Assembly (NCBI RefSeq): GCF_014287775.1
Contig: NZ_JACOOZ010000006.1
Coordinates: forward strand, 1 to 64,000
Direction: 5' to 3'
DNA length: 64,000 bases
Source: Eubacterium_G segne
Lineage (GTDB): Bacteria > Bacillota > Clostridia > Lachnospirales > Lachnospiraceae
The notes below the pieces were generated by a model. The model ran no database searches and had not been told where the DNA came from. It saw nothing but the letters and a program-made list of their open reading frames with translations. How positions within the stretch are numbered: the first letter of the stretch is position 1; the number at the start of each line of letters is the position of its first letter. The position numbers and the translations under genes were made by a program. This document shows, one piece after another, positions 8,601-17,192 of this stretch.

Positions 8601-9461
8601 GTCCTTGAAATTCATTTAAGTCTTGCTGCAAAGGTATTAGGTTTCAATATTGCAACACCTGTATTTGATGGAGCAGACGAGTATGATATTATGGATACCC
8701 TTGAGCTTGCAAATGATTATGCAAACACTGAATGGGAAGACTTCCAGGCTAAGTATAAGGATACATTAAGACCTGAAGTTATGGAATATTTAGAAGAACA
8801 CCTTGACCATAGAGAAGAATGGAGAGGGGTTCCTATTAACAGAGATGGTAAGGTAAGACTTAGAGACGGTAGAACAGGTGAGTATTTTGACAGCCCTGTA
8901 ACAATCGGATTCATGCATTACTTAAAACTCCATCACTTAGTAGATGATAAGATTCATGCACGTTCAACAGGTCCTTACTCATTAGTAACTCAGCAGCCAC
9001 TTGGTGGTAAGGCTCAGTTCGGTGGACAGAGATTTGGTGAAATGGAAGTTTGGGCATTAGAAGCTTATGGTGCATCATACACATTACAGGAAATCTTAAC
9101 AGTTAAGTCTGATGACGTTGTAGGACGTGTTAAGACTTACGAAGCAATTATTAAGGGTGAAAATATCCCTCAGCCGGGAATTCCTGAATCATTCAAGGTT
9201 CTTATTAAGGAACTTCAGTCATTGGCATTAGATATTAAGGTATTAGATGAAAATGATGAAGAAGTTGAATTAAAGGAAAGCGTTGATTACGGTGAAACAA
9301 ACTTCAATGCAATCTTAAACAGCGATAAGAATTTTAGTGGAAATAAGGAAGATAGTCAGGCATTTGAACAGGCAGGCTTCCAGACACAGGAATTTGTAAA
9401 TGATGAACTCCAGACAGTTGATGCTTCAGGAGAGGTATTTTCTGACGGAGAAGAAAATTAA
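5631..9461 (+). CDS. rpoB: DNA-directed RNA polymerase subunit beta
   Basis: This 1276-residue protein is full-length bacterial beta, forming half of the catalytic cleft. It shows GELLQNQYRIGLSRMERVVRER, the rifampicin-region segment FFGSSQLSQFMDQNNPLGEL followed by HKRRLSALGPGG, and near the end KAQFGGQRFGEMEVWALEAY. The C-terminal tail beyond the conserved region is acidic and Gln/Glu-rich. GGAG precedes the start. It is followed by rpoC after 17 bases. The rifampicin-binding residues that can be seen (Q, D, H, R, S in the cluster) are of the sensitive type. Confidence 0.98.
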   Translation: MEKNRIRPVKAGKGIRMSYSRQKEVLEMPNLIEVQRDSYEWFLTSGLREVLDDISPIEDYGQSLSLEFVDFKLCEDEKKYTIEECKERDATYAAPLKVKVRLHNKETGEFTEHEIFMGDLPLMTATGTFVINGAERVIVSQLVRSPGIYYVIGHDKVGKELYTSQVIPNRGAWLEYETDSNDVFYVRVDRTRKVPVTVLIRALGVGTNAEITELFGEEEKLTATFEKDQSDDYESGLLELYKKIRPGEPLSVDSAESIITGMFFDAKRYDLARVGRYKYNKKLAFKNRITGHVLAEDVIDMTTGEVIAEAGTTVTKDLAVKIQNAAIPSVMIQTDVKNEKILSNLAVDINAYVDFDCKSLGILEDVYYPVLAEILEENDSEEDLKDAIKRRAHELVPKHITKEDILASINYLLNLEYGIGTSDDIDHLGNRRIRAVGELLQNQYRIGLSRMERVVRERMTTQDLEGVSPQTLINIKPVTAAVKEFFGSSQLSQFMDQNNPLGELTHKRRLSALGPGGLSRDRAGFEVRDVHYTHYGRMCPIETPEGPNIGLINSFASFARLNEYGFIEAPYRVVDKSDPENPRVTDEVVYLTADEEDNYTVAQANEPLDEEGHFVNNNVSGRFREETSQFDKKRIDLMDVSPRMVFSVATSMIPFLQNDDANRALMGSNMQRQAVPLMTTEAPVVGTGMEGKAAVDSGVCVVAKRAGVVERSTSKEITLRYDDNGEKETYKLLKFQRSNQSNCYNQRAIVFKGDHVEAGEVIADGASTSNGEIALGKNPLIGFMTWEGYNYEDAVLLSERLVQDDVYTSIHIEEYETEARDTKLGPEEITNDVPGVGDDARKDLDERGIIRIGAEVRAGDILVGKVTPKGETELTPEERLLRAIFGEKAREVRDTSLKVPHGESGIIVDAKVFKRENGDELAPGVNESVRIYIAQKRKISVGDKMAGRHGNKGVVSRVLPVEDMPFLPNGRPLDIVLNPLGVPSRMNIGQVLEIHLSLAAKVLGFNIATPVFDGADEYDIMDTLELANDYANTEWEDFQAKYKDTLRPEVMEYLEEHLDHREEWRGVPINRDGKVRLRDGRTGEYFDSPVTIGFMHYLKLHHLVDDKIHARSTGPYSLVTQQPLGGKAQFGGQRFGEMEVWALEAYGASYTLQEILTVKSDDVVGRVKTYEAIIKGENIPQPGIPESFKVLIKELQSLALDIKVLDENDEEVELKESVDYGETNFNAILNSDKNFSGNKEDSQAFEQAGFQTQEFVNDELQTVDASGEVFSDGEEN

Positions 9462-9478
9462 AAGAAGGGAGATTGATC

Positions 9479-12400
9479 ATGGCAGACATGAATGTTAGTG
9501 AACAGGCAGCATTTGATAAAATTAAAATTGGTCTTGCATCACCTGAGAAAATCAGAGAATGGTCAAGAGGCGAGGTAACAAAGCCGGAGACAATTAACTA
9601 CAGAACTTTAAAACCTGAAAAAGATGGTTTGTTCTGTGAGAAGATTTTCGGACCAAATAAGGATTGGGAATGTCATTGTGGTAAATATAAAAAGATCAGA
9701 TATAAAGGCGTAATTTGTGACAGATGTGGTGTTGAAGTTACAAAGTCAAGTGTACGTCGTGAACGTATGGGTAGTGTAGAACTTGCTACACCTGTATCAC
9801 ATATCTGGTATTTTAAGGGTATCCCTTCAAGAATGGGACTTATACTTGATATTTCACCTAGAGTTTTAGAGAAGGTATTATACTTCGCGTCATATATCGT
9901 ACTTGACCCAATGGATACCACATTGGAGTACAAGCAGGTATTGTCAGAGAAGGAATATAGAGAAGCTTACGAAGAATTTGATGGCAAGTTCAGAGTAGGA
10001 ATGGGTGCTGAAGCAATAAAAGAATTGCTTCAGGCAATTGACCTTGATAAAGAAGCAGAAGCATTAAAGCAGGAACTTTTTGAAGCGACAGGTCAGAAAA
10101 AGGCAAAAATCGTAAAGAGATTAGAGGTGCACGAAGCATTCAGAAATTCAGGAAACAGACCTGAATGGATGATCTTAGATGTTATACCGGTAATTCCACC
10201 TGATATCAGACCTATGGTACAGTTAGACGGTGGTAGATTTGCCACATCTGATTTAAATGATTTATACAGAAGAATCATTAACAGAAACAATCGTCTTAAA
10301 AGACTTCTTGAACTTGGAGCACCTGAGATTATTGTAAGAAACGAAAAGAGAATGCTTCAGGAAGCTGTTGATGCATTAATCGATAATGGAAGACGTGGCA
10401 GACCTGTAACAGGACCTGGTAACAGAGCACTTAAGTCACTTTCAGATATGCTTAAAGGTAAGCAGGGACGTTTCCGTCAGAACTTACTTGGTAAGCGTGT
10501 TGACTACTCAGGACGTTCAGTTATCGTAGTAGGACCTGAACTTAAGATTTATCAGTGTGGTCTTCCAAAGGAAATGGCAATTGAATTATTTAAGCCATTT
10601 GTAATGAAGGAATTAGTAGCAAACGGCACAGCACATAATATTAAGAGTGCTAAGAAGATGGTGGAAAGACTTCAGACAGAAGTTTGGGATGTACTTGAAG
10701 ATGTAATTAAGGAACATCCGGTTATGCTTAACCGTGCGCCGACACTTCATAGATTAGGTATTCAGGCATTTGAACCGGTATTAGTAGAAGGTAAAGCTAT
10801 TAAGTTACATCCGTTGGTATGTACAGCTTTCAACGCCGATTTCGATGGAGACCAGATGGCTGTTCATCTTCCACTTTCTGTGGAGGCACAGGCTGAATGT
10901 AGATTCTTATTACTTTCACCTAACAACCTTCTTAAGCCGTCTGATGGTGCGCCTGTAGCAGTCCCTTCACAGGATATGGTACTTGGTATTTACTATCTGA
11001 CAATGGATAAGATGGTAGATTACACCGGAGATGCTGAAAAAGAAGCAATGGCTGGTGAAAAGGTATATCAGTCTGAAGAAGAAATTAAGAAAGATTTAGA
11101 TGATGGAATAATTAAAACATCGGATATAATCAGATATCAGGCAGATGACAGAGTTGTTATTTCAGAAGCGTTAGATGTTATGGGACGTTATTTCAGTAGC
11201 GTTGCCCAGGCAATTATTGCATATGAAAATGGCGATATTTCACTTCATCAGAAGATTAAAATTAAGAGAAAAGTATTTAACGGAAAAGGTGAAAAAGTAG
11301 AAGGTGTTATTGACACTACTTTAGGAAGATGTCTTTTCAATGAAATACTTCCTCAGGATTTAGGATTTGTTAAGAGAGAAAAAGATGAAGATTATCTTAG
11401 ATTTGAAGTTGAGTTCCATGTAGGAAAGAAAGGGTTAAAGCAGATTCTTGAGAAGGTTATTAATAACCATGGTGCTACAAAGACTGCAGAGGTTCTTGAT
11501 AATATCAAGGCTATGGGTTACAAGTTCTCCACAAGAGCTGCCATGACAGTTTCAATTTCAGATATGACAGTACCGGCTGCTAAGAAGCAGATTTTAGCAG
11601 ATGCAGAAAAGACTGTTGATAAGATTACAAAGCACTTTAGAAGAGGTTTCTTAACAGACGAGGAAAGATATAAAGAAGTAATTGAAACATGGCAGGATGC
11701 CGATAATAAGATTACCAGCGCACTTCTTGGTGGCCTTGATAAGTATAACAACATCTTTATGATGGCTGATTCAGGTGCCCGTGGTTCTGACAAGCAGATT
11801 AAACAGCTTGCCGGTATGCGTGGTCTTATGGCAGATACAACAGGTAAGACTATCGAACTTCCTATTAAATCGAACTTCCGTGAAGGTCTTGACGTTTTGG
11901 AATACTTTATTTCTGCCCATGGTGCCCGTAAAGGTCTTTCTGATACAGCTCTTCGTACAGCCGATTCAGGATACCTTACAAGACGACTTGTTGACGTATC
12001 ACAGGATTTAATTATCCGTGATGTTGACTGTTGTGAAGGCAAGGCTATTCCTTATATGGAAATTGAGTCATTAATGAACGGAAATGAAGTTGTAGAAAGC
12101 CTTGAAGAACGTATAACAGGCAGAACCGCTGCAGAGACAATGTATGACGCAGAGGGTAATGTTATAGTAAAAGCAAACCATATGATTACACCTAAGAGGG
12201 CAGCTGCAATTGTTGCAACAGGTGTTACAAAGGTTAAAATAAGAACAATTCTTACATGTAAATCTCATATAGGTGTTTGTGCTAAGTGTTACGGTGCAAA
12301 CATGGCAACAGGACAGAGAGTACAGGTAGGTGAAGCTGTTGGTATTATTGCCGCTCAGTCAATTGGTGAGCCTGGTACACAGCTTACAATGAGAACCTTC

Positions 12401-13318
12401 CATACAGGTGGTGTTGCCGGTGACGATATTACACAGGGTCTTCCTAGAGTAGAAGAATTGTTTGAAGCAAGAAAGCCAAAGGGACTTGCAATTATTGCAG
12501 AATTTGGTGGTAGAGCTGAAATCAAGGAAACTAAGAAGAAACGCGAAATTATTGTAACAAACGATGAAACAGGTGAGTCAAAGGCTTACTTAATTCCTTA
12601 TGGTTCAAGAATTAAGATTCTTGATGGAACAATACTTGAAGCCGGTGATGAGCTTACAGAAGGTAGTATTAATCCACACGACCTCTTAAAGATTAAGGGA
12701 CTTCGTGCAGTACAGGATTATATGATTAGAGAAGTTCAGAGAGTATACCGTCTACAGGGTGTTGATATCAACGATAAGCACGTTGAGGTTATCGTTAGAC
12801 AGATGCTTAAGAAAATTAAGGTGGAAACAGCCGGTGATTCAGAGTTCTTACCGGGAACAACAGTGGAAGTTCTTGATTTCAATGAAGTAAATGAGAAGTT
12901 AGTAGAAGAAGGCAAAGAGCCTGCAACAGGTACACAGATTATGCTTGGTATCACAAAGGCATCTCTTGCTACAAGCTCATTCCTCTCAGCAGCTTCATTC
13001 CAGGAGACAACAAGAGTTCTTACTGAAGCAGCTATTAACGGTAAGGTTGATCCACTTATCGGTATCAAGGAAAATGTACTTATTGGTAAGTTGATTCCGG
13101 CAGGTACAGGAATGAAGAGATACAATTCTGTAAGACTTTCTACAGATAACAGAAATACAGTTCTTTCAGAGGATGATGTTTTAGAATTATCAGAAGGTGA
13201 TGAGGAAACAACAGCTGAAGGAGAAACACCGGCAGAAGAAAACGGTGAGGTAAATACTTCAGAAGAAGTAGTTACTGTTTCAGAGGATGTCGAAAGCACT
13301 GATGCTACAGAAGAGTAA
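9479..13318 (+). CDS. rpoC: DNA-directed RNA polymerase subunit beta'
   Basis: The beta' subunit of 1279 residues carries the active-site motif NADFDGDQMAVHLP, the N-terminal zinc-binding cysteines (CHCGKYKK...CDRCGVEV, about residues 68-90), and the second zinc site CKSHIGVCAKCYG, followed by GEAVGIIAAQSIGEPGTQLT near the trigger loop. A TTG at 9473 would be too close to the GGGAG site (9467-9471), so ATG 9479 is chosen. The last ~45 residues are a strongly acidic Glu/Thr-rich tail. Only about 24 bases separate its stop from a preQ1 riboswitch. Confidence 0.98.
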   Translation: MADMNVSEQAAFDKIKIGLASPEKIREWSRGEVTKPETINYRTLKPEKDGLFCEKIFGPNKDWECHCGKYKKIRYKGVICDRCGVEVTKSSVRRERMGSVELATPVSHIWYFKGIPSRMGLILDISPRVLEKVLYFASYIVLDPMDTTLEYKQVLSEKEYREAYEEFDGKFRVGMGAEAIKELLQAIDLDKEAEALKQELFEATGQKKAKIVKRLEVHEAFRNSGNRPEWMILDVIPVIPPDIRPMVQLDGGRFATSDLNDLYRRIINRNNRLKRLLELGAPEIIVRNEKRMLQEAVDALIDNGRRGRPVTGPGNRALKSLSDMLKGKQGRFRQNLLGKRVDYSGRSVIVVGPELKIYQCGLPKEMAIELFKPFVMKELVANGTAHNIKSAKKMVERLQTEVWDVLEDVIKEHPVMLNRAPTLHRLGIQAFEPVLVEGKAIKLHPLVCTAFNADFDGDQMAVHLPLSVEAQAECRFLLLSPNNLLKPSDGAPVAVPSQDMVLGIYYLTMDKMVDYTGDAEKEAMAGEKVYQSEEEIKKDLDDGIIKTSDIIRYQADDRVVISEALDVMGRYFSSVAQAIIAYENGDISLHQKIKIKRKVFNGKGEKVEGVIDTTLGRCLFNEILPQDLGFVKREKDEDYLRFEVEFHVGKKGLKQILEKVINNHGATKTAEVLDNIKAMGYKFSTRAAMTVSISDMTVPAAKKQILADAEKTVDKITKHFRRGFLTDEERYKEVIETWQDADNKITSALLGGLDKYNNIFMMADSGARGSDKQIKQLAGMRGLMADTTGKTIELPIKSNFREGLDVLEYFISAHGARKGLSDTALRTADSGYLTRRLVDVSQDLIIRDVDCCEGKAIPYMEIESLMNGNEVVESLEERITGRTAAETMYDAEGNVIVKANHMITPKRAAAIVATGVTKVKIRTILTCKSHIGVCAKCYGANMATGQRVQVGEAVGIIAAQSIGEPGTQLTMRTFHTGGVAGDDITQGLPRVEELFEARKPKGLAIIAEFGGRAEIKETKKKREIIVTNDETGESKAYLIPYGSRIKILDGTILEAGDELTEGSINPHDLLKIKGLRAVQDYMIREVQRVYRLQGVDINDKHVEVIVRQMLKKIKVETAGDSEFLPGTTVEVLDFNEVNEKLVEEGKEPATGTQIMLGITKASLATSSFLSAASFQETTRVLTEAAINGKVDPLIGIKENVLIGKLIPAGTGMKRYNSVRLSTDNRNTVLSEDDVLELSEGDEETTAEGETPAEENGEVNTSEEVVTVSEDVESTDATEE

Positions 13319-13342
13319 AATCAGATATATTAATATATAAAA

Positions 13343-13381
13343 GACAGTTCGTAACCATCCTGTCTATAAACAAAACTAGGG
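13343..13381 (+). ncRNA. preQ1-I riboswitch aptamer
   Basis: GACAG (13343-13347) and CTGTC (13360-13364) form P1; the loop holds GTAACC (13351-13356); and the A-rich tail TATAAACAAAACTAGGG (13365-13381) can fold back so that GG pairs with the loop CC. This matches the small class I preQ1 aptamer, including the conserved GUAACC and AAACAAAAC segments. It precedes a terminator and a queuosine-salvage-type gene pair, which supports the assignment. Confidence 0.85.
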
Positions 13382-13422
13382 AACCTATATTATTAATTTA
13401 TATAAGAATTAATATAAGAATG

Positions 13423-13452
13423 AAAAAGAGTGCCTTAGTGCACTCTTTTTTC
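13423..13452 (+). terminator. Terminator of the preQ1 riboswitch, also after rpoC
   Basis: AAAAAGAGTGC (13423-13433) pairs with GCACTCTTTTT (13440-13450) around a 6-base loop, with the 3' arm serving as the U-tract. No other strong terminator lies between rpoC and this point. An AT-rich hairpin at about 13390-13413 could be the alternative structure. Confidence 0.85.
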
Positions 13453-13472
13453 AGTTTAGGAGGAAAAGTTTT

Positions 13473-14198
13473 ATGGTGGAAGGATTTAATCCTGTAAGAT
13501 ATTCTGTTATTAAAGAGAAGAATCCAAGAGAAATAGTAATGCTTGTAGGTGATGGATGTAAATGGCGAAAATGCAGATTTTGTGATTATCATTTAGATAG
13601 TAGTTTGGATATTGAAAACAACTATAAAATAAACAAAGAAGCATTAGGTCACATAACAGGAATTTACAAAAAACTAGAGGTCATTAATTCAGGGAGCTTT
13701 GTGGATTTAGATGATAAAACCATAAAGTTAATAAAGGATATCTGTTTAGATAAAGGGATTAATGAGGTGCATTTTGAATGCCATTATATGCATAAAGATG
13801 ACATTGAAAAGTTTAAAAAGGATTTTTCACATCTTGGAATTACCGTACTTATAAAATTAGGATTAGAAACCTTTGATTACAAATTACGTGAGGAAGTGCT
13901 GGTAAAAGGAATTGAAGAAAAGAATCCTGAGGTTATTGCTAAATATTTTGACGAGATAAATCTTTTGCAGGGAATAAAGGGACAAAATGCAGATTCAATG
14001 ATACGGGACATTGAAATGGGGCTTAAGTATTTTAAAAGAGTGTGTGTAAACATTATGGTGGAAAATGCCATGCCTATAAAACCGGACAAAAAAGTAATTA
14101 ATGAATTTATTAAAGAGGTATATCCAAAATACATAGACAATGAAAGAGTGGATATCCTTCTTAATAATACGGATTTTGGTGTGGGAGAAAACAAATAG
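13473..14198 (+). CDS. Radical SAM protein, candidate queuine lyase (QueL-like)
   Basis: The 241-residue protein is a compact radical SAM enzyme. The presumed [4Fe-4S] cluster ligands are C29, C34 and C37 in GCKWRKCRFCDYH, a CX4CX2C spacing rather than the usual CX3CX2C. It follows a preQ1-I riboswitch and terminator and is followed by a YhhQ-type transporter. A radical SAM subgroup in gut Clostridia (QueL) is known to cleave queuine to preQ1; context and size fit that role here. The substrate is inferred from context, not from visible active-site residues. AGGAGG lies at 13459-13464. A different radical SAM step of deazapurine salvage remains possible. Confidence 0.7.
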   Translation: MVEGFNPVRYSVIKEKNPREIVMLVGDGCKWRKCRFCDYHLDSSLDIENNYKINKEALGHITGIYKKLEVINSGSFVDLDDKTIKLIKDICLDKGINEVHFECHYMHKDDIEKFKKDFSHLGITVLIKLGLETFDYKLREEVLVKGIEEKNPEVIAKYFDEINLLQGIKGQNADSMIRDIEMGLKYFKRVCVNIMVENAMPIKPDKKVINEFIKEVYPKYIDNERVDILLNNTDFGVGENK

Positions 14199-14276
14199 AA
14201 TAAAAAGACATATGCCGGCTATGCAAAGAAATTGATGCAATAGCTGTAAAAGACAAAAAACAGGAGGATAAGTATT

Positions 14277-14990
14277 ATGTCAAATGAAGTTTTATTAGTA
14301 TTATCAATATTTATTATTTATGGAAGTGTTATTGCTTTCTTTAAACTTTTTGGAAAGCAGGGACTTTACTGCTTTACGGTGTTAGCTACAATTGCTGCTA
14401 ACATAGAAGTTTTAATTGTTATTGTTGCCTTTGGAATGGAAATGACTTTGGGAAATGTTTTGTTTGCATCAACGTTTCTTGTTACGGATATTATAAGTGA
14501 ATTATATGGTAAAAAAGAGTCAAGAAAAGCTGTACATATAGGAATTGCAACATCTGTTACATTTATTATTCTTTCCCAGTGGTGGCTTTTATACACACCA
14601 TCTTCTACGGACATAATGATGGGAGCAATGAAAACTATTTTTTCAAATACTCCAAGAATTATGATTGCCAGTATGTTAGTGTATGCAATAGTTCAGGAAT
14701 TTGATGTGTGGGCATACCATAAAATATGGAGTTTTACAGAAAAACGCTCCAACAGCAAAAGAGATTTTTTGTGGCTTAGAAATAACGGTTCCACTATGGT
14801 ATCCCAATTCTTAAATGATTTATTATTTACCTTTGCTTCATTTTGGGGAATTTATAGCATAAAGACCCTTTGGAGCATTGTAATATCAAGCTATATTATA
14901 TTTATTGTAACCAGTTTAGCAGATACTCCATTTGTTTATTTAGCAAGAAAAATTAAGGAAAAAGATGATTTAAAAGCCCAAATACAGTAA
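14277..14990 (+). CDS. yhhQ: Queuosine precursor transporter, YhhQ/VUT family
   Basis: This 237-residue integral membrane protein has about six hydrophobic helices and family segments such as FLVTDIISELYGKKESRKAV (about residues 62-81) and, near the C-terminus, SSYIIFIVTSLADTPFVYLA. YhhQ proteins take up preQ0/preQ1, and in Chlamydia a homologue serves queuine salvage. Position behind the preQ1 riboswitch and the radical SAM gene indicates import of queuine or preQ1. The 78-base gap between the two genes contains AGGAGG before the ATG and no terminator. Confidence 0.88.
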   Translation: MSNEVLLVLSIFIIYGSVIAFFKLFGKQGLYCFTVLATIAANIEVLIVIVAFGMEMTLGNVLFASTFLVTDIISELYGKKESRKAVHIGIATSVTFIILSQWWLLYTPSSTDIMMGAMKTIFSNTPRIMIASMLVYAIVQEFDVWAYHKIWSFTEKRSNSKRDFLWLRNNGSTMVSQFLNDLLFTFASFWGIYSIKTLWSIVISSYIIFIVTSLADTPFVYLARKIKEKDDLKAQIQ

Positions 14991-15000
14991 ATCTTCACTA

Positions 15001-15029
15001 TTGCAATTCTAAAGGCATTTGTATATAAT
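15001..15029 (+). promoter_or_regulatory. Promoter of the 2-oxoacid oxidoreductase operon
   Basis: TTGCAA (15001-15006), 17 bases and a perfect TATAAT (15024-15029), about 90 bases before the first gene. Confidence 0.65.
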
Positions 15030-15121
15030 AAAATTTAGCGTAACTTTAACACACTAAAGAATTAAACGAAATAAGTTACATAAGTATTTGAGAAAACTAT
15101 AAAAAGAGAAGGAATTAAAAA

Positions 15122-15694
15122 ATGGAGAATACTCTTGAAATCAGATGGCACGGACGTGGAGGTCAGGGTGCTAAAACAGCAGCGCTTCTTTTGGCAGAAG
15201 TGGCTTTTAAAACAGGAAAGAATGCCCAGGGTTTTCCTGAGTATGGCCCGGAAAGAATGGGAGCACCTATTACTGCATATGACAGAATAAGTGATAAACC
15301 TATCAGGGTTCATTCTAATATTTATGATCCGCAGTTTGTAGTAGTTGTTGATGAAACACTTATTGAAATAGTGGATGTAACAGCCGGACTTAGAGAAGAT
15401 GGTGCTATTATTATTAATACGGCAAAGAGTAAGGAAGAAATCATCCCACATTTAAGAGGATACAAAGGAAAAGTATATACAATTGATGCAAGACAGATTG
15501 CAATGGATACTCTTGGCAAAAACTTCCCAAACACACCTATGCTTGCTGCAATAGTTAAAGTAACAGGTGTTATTGATGACGAAACATTCCTTAACGAAAT
15601 GGAAGGCTCATTTAGGCATAAATTTGCTAAAAAGCCGGAAGTGGTAAAGGGAAATATGGAAGCATTAAGAATTGCGTTAAGGGAGGTTAAGTAG
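15122..15694 (+). CDS. 2-oxoacid:ferredoxin oxidoreductase, gamma subunit
   Basis: The 190-residue subunit has the gamma-domain signature RWHGRGGQGAKTAALLLAE (residues 8-26) and a segment QGFPEYGPERMGAPI. In four-subunit enzymes this domain helps bind coenzyme A during oxidative decarboxylation of pyruvate or a branched-chain 2-oxoacid, with electrons passing to ferredoxin. It opens a tight gamma-delta-alpha-beta operon. Sequence alone does not separate pyruvate (Por) from 2-oxoisovalerate (Vor) enzymes, so no symbol is given. Confidence 0.9.
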   Translation: MENTLEIRWHGRGGQGAKTAALLLAEVAFKTGKNAQGFPEYGPERMGAPITAYDRISDKPIRVHSNIYDPQFVVVVDETLIEIVDVTAGLREDGAIIINTAKSKEEIIPHLRGYKGKVYTIDARQIAMDTLGKNFPNTPMLAAIVKVTGVIDDETFLNEMEGSFRHKFAKKPEVVKGNMEALRIALREVK

Positions 15695-15997
15695 ATGGCT
15701 AAGACAGATATTACCAAATTAGCTCAGGATGTTGCATGGCAGGATGTAACAAGAGGAAATACAATTGTGGGATGTGGAACTACAAGAGAATTTGTAACAG
15801 GTGACTGGACTAACGTAGCTCCTGTAGTTGATGAAGAAAAATGCAAGCAGTGTCTTTTATGCGTGCCGGTTTGCCCTGACAGTGCAATTCCTGTAAAAGA
15901 TTATAAAAGACAGGCTATAGATTACGATCATTGCAAGGGATGTGGCATTTGTGTAAAGGCATGCCCTTTTAATGCAATTAAGATGGAGGTGAAATAG
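15695..15997 (+). CDS. 2-oxoacid:ferredoxin oxidoreductase, delta subunit
   Basis: The 100-residue 2x[4Fe-4S] ferredoxin-type subunit carries CKQCLLCVPVCP and CKGCGICVKACP, two complete CxxCxxCxxxCP motifs, which pass electrons from the TPP site to external ferredoxin. Its ATG starts on the base after the stop of the gamma gene, so translation is probably coupled. The N-terminal 40 residues form the usual pre-ferredoxin extension. Confidence 0.93.
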   Translation: MAKTDITKLAQDVAWQDVTRGNTIVGCGTTREFVTGDWTNVAPVVDEEKCKQCLLCVPVCPDSAIPVKDYKRQAIDYDHCKGCGICVKACPFNAIKMEVK

Positions 15998-15998
15998 G

Positions 15999-17192
15999 AT
16001 GCCAAAGAGAGTTTTAATGTCAGGAAATGAGGCTGTAGCTACAGCCCTCAGACAAATTAATCCGGATGTATTTCCAATGTTTCCTATTACACCGTCAACG
16101 GAAATACCACAGTATTTTTCAAATTATGTATCTAACGGATTAGTAGATACGGAATTTATCACTGTAGAATCAGAACATAGTTCCATGAGTGCGGCATTAG
16201 GAGCGGCAGCTGCCGGAGCAAGAGCCGTTACTGCTACATCTTCAGCAGGACTTGCATTTATGTGGGAGGTATTAGGTGTTGCGGCTTCCAGCAGAATGCC
16301 TATAGCATTAGCGGCAGTGGCAAGAGCTCTTACAGGACCTCTTAATATTAACTGTGACCATTCAGACACCATGGGTGCAAGAGATTCAGGATGGATACAG
16401 TTATATGCCGAGGATAATCAGGAGGCTTATGATAACATGGTTATGGCATATAATATAGCAGAACACCCGGATGTTATGCTTCCTATTATGATATGTCAGG
16501 ATGGTTTTATAACCAGTCACGCAGTTATGAACATGCAGCTTTTAGATGACCTTACGGTAAAAGAATTTGTGGGAGAAAGACAGCCGGTAGACTATCTTTT
16601 AAATCCGGATGAAACTTTTGCTGTGGGACCTTATGCTGTATCCGATTACTATATGGAATCAAGAAAAGCACAGGCTCACGCAATGGAAAATGCTAAGAAG
16701 GTTATTTTAGATGTTGCAAAAAAATTTGAAAAAATATCAGGACGTAAGTACGGATTGATTGAAGAATACAAGATGCAAGATGCTGAATATGCAGTGGTTA
16801 TCATCGGTTCAGCAGCTGGAACTACTAAAGATGCAATAGACAGAATGAGAGCTAATGGTGATAAGGTAGGACTTATAAAGGTTCGTTCTTTCAGACCGTT
16901 TCCGGGAGAAGAAATTGCAGCATCATTAAAGAAATGCAAGGCAGTAGCTGTTATGGACAGAAGCGAGGCATTTTCTACAAACGGTGGTCCTTTAGGTGCT
17001 GAAACAATGCAGGCTATGTACACGGGAAAATGTGATGCTCTTGCCATTGATATTATGTATGGTATTGGTGGGCGTGATGTAAGAGTGGAAGATATGATAA
17101 ATGTTTATGAAACATTAAAGGATATAGCAAAAACAGGTGAGACAGGTCCTACATACAGATATATGGGATTACGTGATAAGGAGGCAAAATAA
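15999..17192 (+). CDS. 2-oxoacid:ferredoxin oxidoreductase, alpha subunit
   Basis: The 397-residue alpha subunit starts with the pyrimidine-binding domain (MFPITPSTEIPQYF, about residues 27-40; ESEHSSMSAALGAAAAGARA, about 56-75), followed by domain II (about 255-390). It pairs with beta to form the TPP active site. It begins one base after the delta stop and its TAA overlaps the ATG of the beta gene (TAATG), a sign of tight coupling. Confidence 0.93.
   Translation: MPKRVLMSGNEAVATALRQINPDVFPMFPITPSTEIPQYFSNYVSNGLVDTEFITVESEHSSMSAALGAAAAGARAVTATSSAGLAFMWEVLGVAASSRMPIALAAVARALTGPLNINCDHSDTMGARDSGWIQLYAEDNQEAYDNMVMAYNIAEHPDVMLPIMICQDGFITSHAVMNMQLLDDLTVKEFVGERQPVDYLLNPDETFAVGPYAVSDYYMESRKAQAHAMENAKKVILDVAKKFEKISGRKYGLIEEYKMQDAEYAVVIIGSAAGTTKDAIDRMRANGDKVGLIKVRSFRPFPGEEIAASLKKCKAVAVMDRSEAFSTNGGPLGAETMQAMYTGKCDALAIDIMYGIGGRDVRVEDMINVYETLKDIAKTGETGPTYRYMGLRDKEAK

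Noticed and set aside
11518..12042. 174-codon minus-strand frame inside rpoC
   Set aside because: It is a shadow of a conserved gene, with no promoter or ribosome binding site.
12736..13299. 187-codon minus-strand frame at the end of rpoC
   Set aside because: Ser/Thr/Val-rich shadow of the coding strand, no start signals.
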